Of a DNA stretch of 64,000 bases, positions 61,931 through 64,000 are shown one piece after another. Both the position numbers and the translations under genes were made by a program. Under the pieces are notes generated by a model that saw nothing but the letters and a program-made list of their open reading frames with translations, was not told the DNA's origin and did not search any database. The DNA comes from Leptothrix discophora. GTDB taxonomy: Bacteria; Pseudomonadota; Gammaproteobacteria; Burkholderiales; Burkholderiaceae_C. The stretch spans positions 124,001-188,000 of the forward strand of contig NZ_JAUZEE010000004.1 of NCBI RefSeq assembly GCF_030705305.1, read 5' to 3'. Within the stretch, counting starts at the first letter, position 1, and every line of letters starts with the position of its first letter.

Positions 61931-63601
61931 ATGACCTGCCGAAGCAAGCTGCCCTGCCCCGCAACCTTCACGGCCTGCATCCTGATGTACGTGGCCGGGG
62001 CGGCACTGGCTCAGTCGCTGACACCGGGCGATCACCGCCTGACGCTGGGTGAACCACCCTTGCTCACCGTCCGAGCTCGCTTGGCAGAGGGCCAACAGAT
62101 CGCCGGCACCCTGCCGCAACGCTGCCTGAGCGCCAGCCTTCAACCGGTCGACCCACGCGAAGGTGCAGCCGTGCCGCTCGAATGGCACGGCGCCGAACGC
62201 GCCGACGACGGCAGCACGTGGGTCACGCTGACACACCCCGAACCGCTGAGGCTGCTGCGCATGCTGCTGCGCGCGACCCTGCATTGCGGCCCGCCGTTCA
62301 CGCGTCTCCAGTTGCTGCAGGCCGAGGTCGACGGCACCGAACCTGCCAGGCCCCTCGCACCCGCGACCTACACCCTGCCTGCCCCTCCAGCCTCGAACGC
62401 AGCGCCCGGGAGACCCTCCGAGTCCAGGTCGGCAGCACGGGCGCTGCCACCGCCGACCCGACCACCCTCTCCCCATCGACCAGACCGCGCCAGTCCCGCG
62501 CCGCCCTGGCGCGAGCCACCGCCGCCAACGCCGATGAGGTCGGCCGAACCGACGGCGGCTGCAGCGGCGTCGGCCTCCGTGCCAACCATCTCGACGTCGC
62601 CTGCGCTGGCCACATTCCTGCCGCCGACAAGCGCTGTGCCTCCTGCGCCACCTCCGCCACCTGCGCCGTCAGCCTCCACCGCCAGCCCGCTCACCGATGC
62701 CTTCATGCAGGCCTGGCAGCACGATCTCTCCGAAGTGAAGAGGGACCTGCTGCCGCTGCAGCGACAGGTTGCTGTCCAGGAGCAACGCCTGAGCCGGCAG
62801 GAAGACCTGCGCCGAGACGCCCTCGGCGTGCTGCTCGCGGTCGGCATCGGTGCGGGACTTTCGCGGGTCGCGTCTCGCGTCTGGCGCGACATCAGCTTGC
62901 GTCGGATGCGCGCAGAGCCTGCGTTGGCGGCGACGGATGCACGAGACCGCGGCACACGTTCAACCGTCGGGCAGTTCGACCCGCCCACGCACCCGCATTC
63001 CTCCGACATGCCCGAGACCGACGCGCCCCACCTGCGCGCCGCCCCTGCGTCTCGGGCCACGCTGGACGAGTCGACGCATGTGGCGCTGTACGCGGAGGTC
63101 GATGCGCTGCGCTCGACCGGCCACCTCGATGCCGGCGTCGCGCTGCTGGAAACCGCCCTGCATGGTGAGATCGACCAGCCGCCCGGCGCGCTGCTGCGGC
63201 TGCTGGACCTGTACCGTCGGCTCGGCCTGGCCGATGCGCACGGCCACATTGCCGACGAGCTGGGGCGGCTCTACGCGGTTGAGGTGCCGGAGCTTGGTCA
63301 TTGCGCCCTGATCGACGAGGTCGACGTCGCAGGCACCCGTTCGGCGCTGCTGCGCCGACGCCCCGAACTGGCCGGACGCAGCCCCGCCGAGTCACGCCAG
63401 CGGCTGGCCGAGGCCCTGCTGGATCGCCGCTCCGGTACGCCCTTCAGCTGGCAGGACTTCCAGGCCGCCTTGGCCTGGCATGCCGAACTCGGCCGGCGTG
63501 ACGGCCGGATCACCGCATCGTCGGAACCCGCGACGACCACGCCCACCACGGCGGCCACGCCGTCGGCGGAAGAACCGGCCTGGCTGCTGCAGACGGGCTG
63601 A
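61931..63601 (+). CDS. FimV-like envelope protein, function unknown
   Basis: 556 residues. Signal peptide (AGAALAQ), a beta-rich N-terminal region (GDHRLTLGEPPLLTVRA) as in FimV/peptidoglycan-associated proteins, a ~130-residue Pro/Ala/Ser-rich linker, a coiled coil (LLPLQRQVAVQEQRLSRQEDLRRD), a weak hydrophobic segment (ALGVLLAVGIGAGLS), and a C-terminal helical TPR-like part (LYAEVDALRSTGHLDAGVALLETAL). The N-terminal and C-terminal parts recall FimV/TspA polar hub proteins, but LysM is not seen and no pilus gene is nearby. GGAGG before the ATG. Function is a guess. Confidence 0.6.
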   Translation: MTCRSKLPCPATFTACILMYVAGAALAQSLTPGDHRLTLGEPPLLTVRARLAEGQQIAGTLPQRCLSASLQPVDPREGAAVPLEWHGAERADDGSTWVTLTHPEPLRLLRMLLRATLHCGPPFTRLQLLQAEVDGTEPARPLAPATYTLPAPPASNAAPGRPSESRSAARALPPPTRPPSPHRPDRASPAPPWREPPPPTPMRSAEPTAAAAASASVPTISTSPALATFLPPTSAVPPAPPPPPAPSASTASPLTDAFMQAWQHDLSEVKRDLLPLQRQVAVQEQRLSRQEDLRRDALGVLLAVGIGAGLSRVASRVWRDISLRRMRAEPALAATDARDRGTRSTVGQFDPPTHPHSSDMPETDAPHLRAAPASRATLDESTHVALYAEVDALRSTGHLDAGVALLETALHGEIDQPPGALLRLLDLYRRLGLADAHGHIADELGRLYAVEVPELGHCALIDEVDVAGTRSALLRRRPELAGRSPAESRQRLAEALLDRRSGTPFSWQDFQAALAWHAELGRRDGRITASSEPATTTPTTAATPSAEEPAWLLQTG

Positions 63602-63630
63602 GCGCGGTTCCGGCCGAAGCCGGCGCCGGA

Positions 63631-64000
63631 TCAGACCAGCACGCGCTCGATGCCGCCGGCGTTGGCGTGGCCGACGTAGTCGGGCATCCAGTTCTCGCCC
63701 AGGATCTGGCGGGCCATCTCGACGACGATGTAGTCGGCCTCGAGCAGGCCGTTGTTCAGGTCATCCTGGTAGCGGCTCAGGCCCTGCAGGCAGGCCGGGC
63801 AGGACGTCAGGATCTTCATGTCGCCCTGGTGCCCGGCCGCACGCAGCTGGGCCTCGCCCTTGCGGATCTCCTCTTCCTTGCGGAAGCGGATCTGGGTCGA
63901 GATGTCCGGCCGGTTCAGCGCCAGCGTGCCGGCCTCGCCGCAGCAGCGGTCGCTCTTGACCACGCCGTCGCCCAGCAGCGCCTTGACCGTCTTCATCGGG
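63631..64000 (-). CDS. Large FAD/Fe-S dehydrogenase, C-terminal fragment
   Basis: The last ~123 codons of a gene that continues past the right edge. A CCG-type cysteine-rich domain is visible: SDRCCGEAGTLALNRP and LTSCPACLQGLSRYQDDL, as in the Fe-S C-terminus of D-lactate/glycolate dehydrogenase-like proteins. The ending AGGIERVLV is common in the large betaproteobacterial FAD-linked oxidases. Substrate cannot be assigned. Confidence 0.75.
   Translation of the reverse strand, partial: PMKTVKALLGDGVVKSDRCCGEAGTLALNRPDISTQIRFRKEEEIRKGEAQLRAAGHQGDMKILTSCPACLQGLSRYQDDLNNGLLEADYIVVEMARQILGENWMPDYVGHANAGGIERVLV

Overview
The window is GC-rich (about two thirds G+C, with G/C at nearly every third codon position). 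It looks like the chromosome of a betaproteobacterium of the order Burkholderiales, probably near the Sphaerotilus/Leptothrix/Rubrivivax group. This rests on the iscRSUA-hscBA-fdx order, hemCDXY divergent from ppc, livHMGF, lolA-ftsK-rarA, Bug-family binding proteins and rpmB-rpmG. The genus cannot be fixed by reading alone. No rRNA, CRISPR array, prophage or intact insertion sequence was seen.

Layout. 1-3.3 kb: the end of a hydantoinase B/oxoprolinase gene and a secreted subtilisin-like lipoprotein. 3.3-6.8 kb: a two-subunit molybdenum/iron-sulfur oxidoreductase (iorAB type) with a TetR regulator. 6.8-15.8 kb: a nine-kilobase minus-strand operon badH-badI-aliB-aliA-bug-badK-acd-gcdH. It should carry cyclohexanecarboxylate through CoA activation, dehydrogenation, hydration, oxidation and ring opening to pimeloyl-CoA, and glutaryl-CoA on to crotonyl-CoA. 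A 22-bp inverted repeat sits on its promoter.

16.0-30.9 kb: a beta-1,3-glucan (laminarin or curdlan type) utilisation locus. It holds a GH81 endoglucanase with a companion surface lipoprotein, an outer-membrane channel, a GH17 lipoprotein glucanase, a sugar ABC transporter with a GH1 beta-glucosidase, and a LacI regulator. Three promoters share the same palindrome TGAAAGCGCTTTCA just downstream of the -10 box, so the locus reads as one LacI regulon. The inferred flow is: depolymerise outside, pass the outer membrane, import by ABC transporter, cleave to glucose in the cytoplasm.

30.9-64 kb is mostly housekeeping: a decayed IS256-type transposase beside tRNA-Val, dnaQ, the ISC iron-sulfur operon with an IscR box, a low-molecular-weight phosphatase, uvrB, an aromatic aminotransferase, tRNA-Arg, hemYXDC, ppc, the branched-chain amino acid transporter livFGMH, rarA, lolA, ftsK, a Crp-type regulator, trxB, rpmB-rpmG, a FimV-like envelope protein and the end of a large Fe-S dehydrogenase. 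The parts of most interest are the glucan regulon with its uncharacterised lipoprotein, and the ali-bad operon with an inserted Bug binding protein and an unassigned operator.
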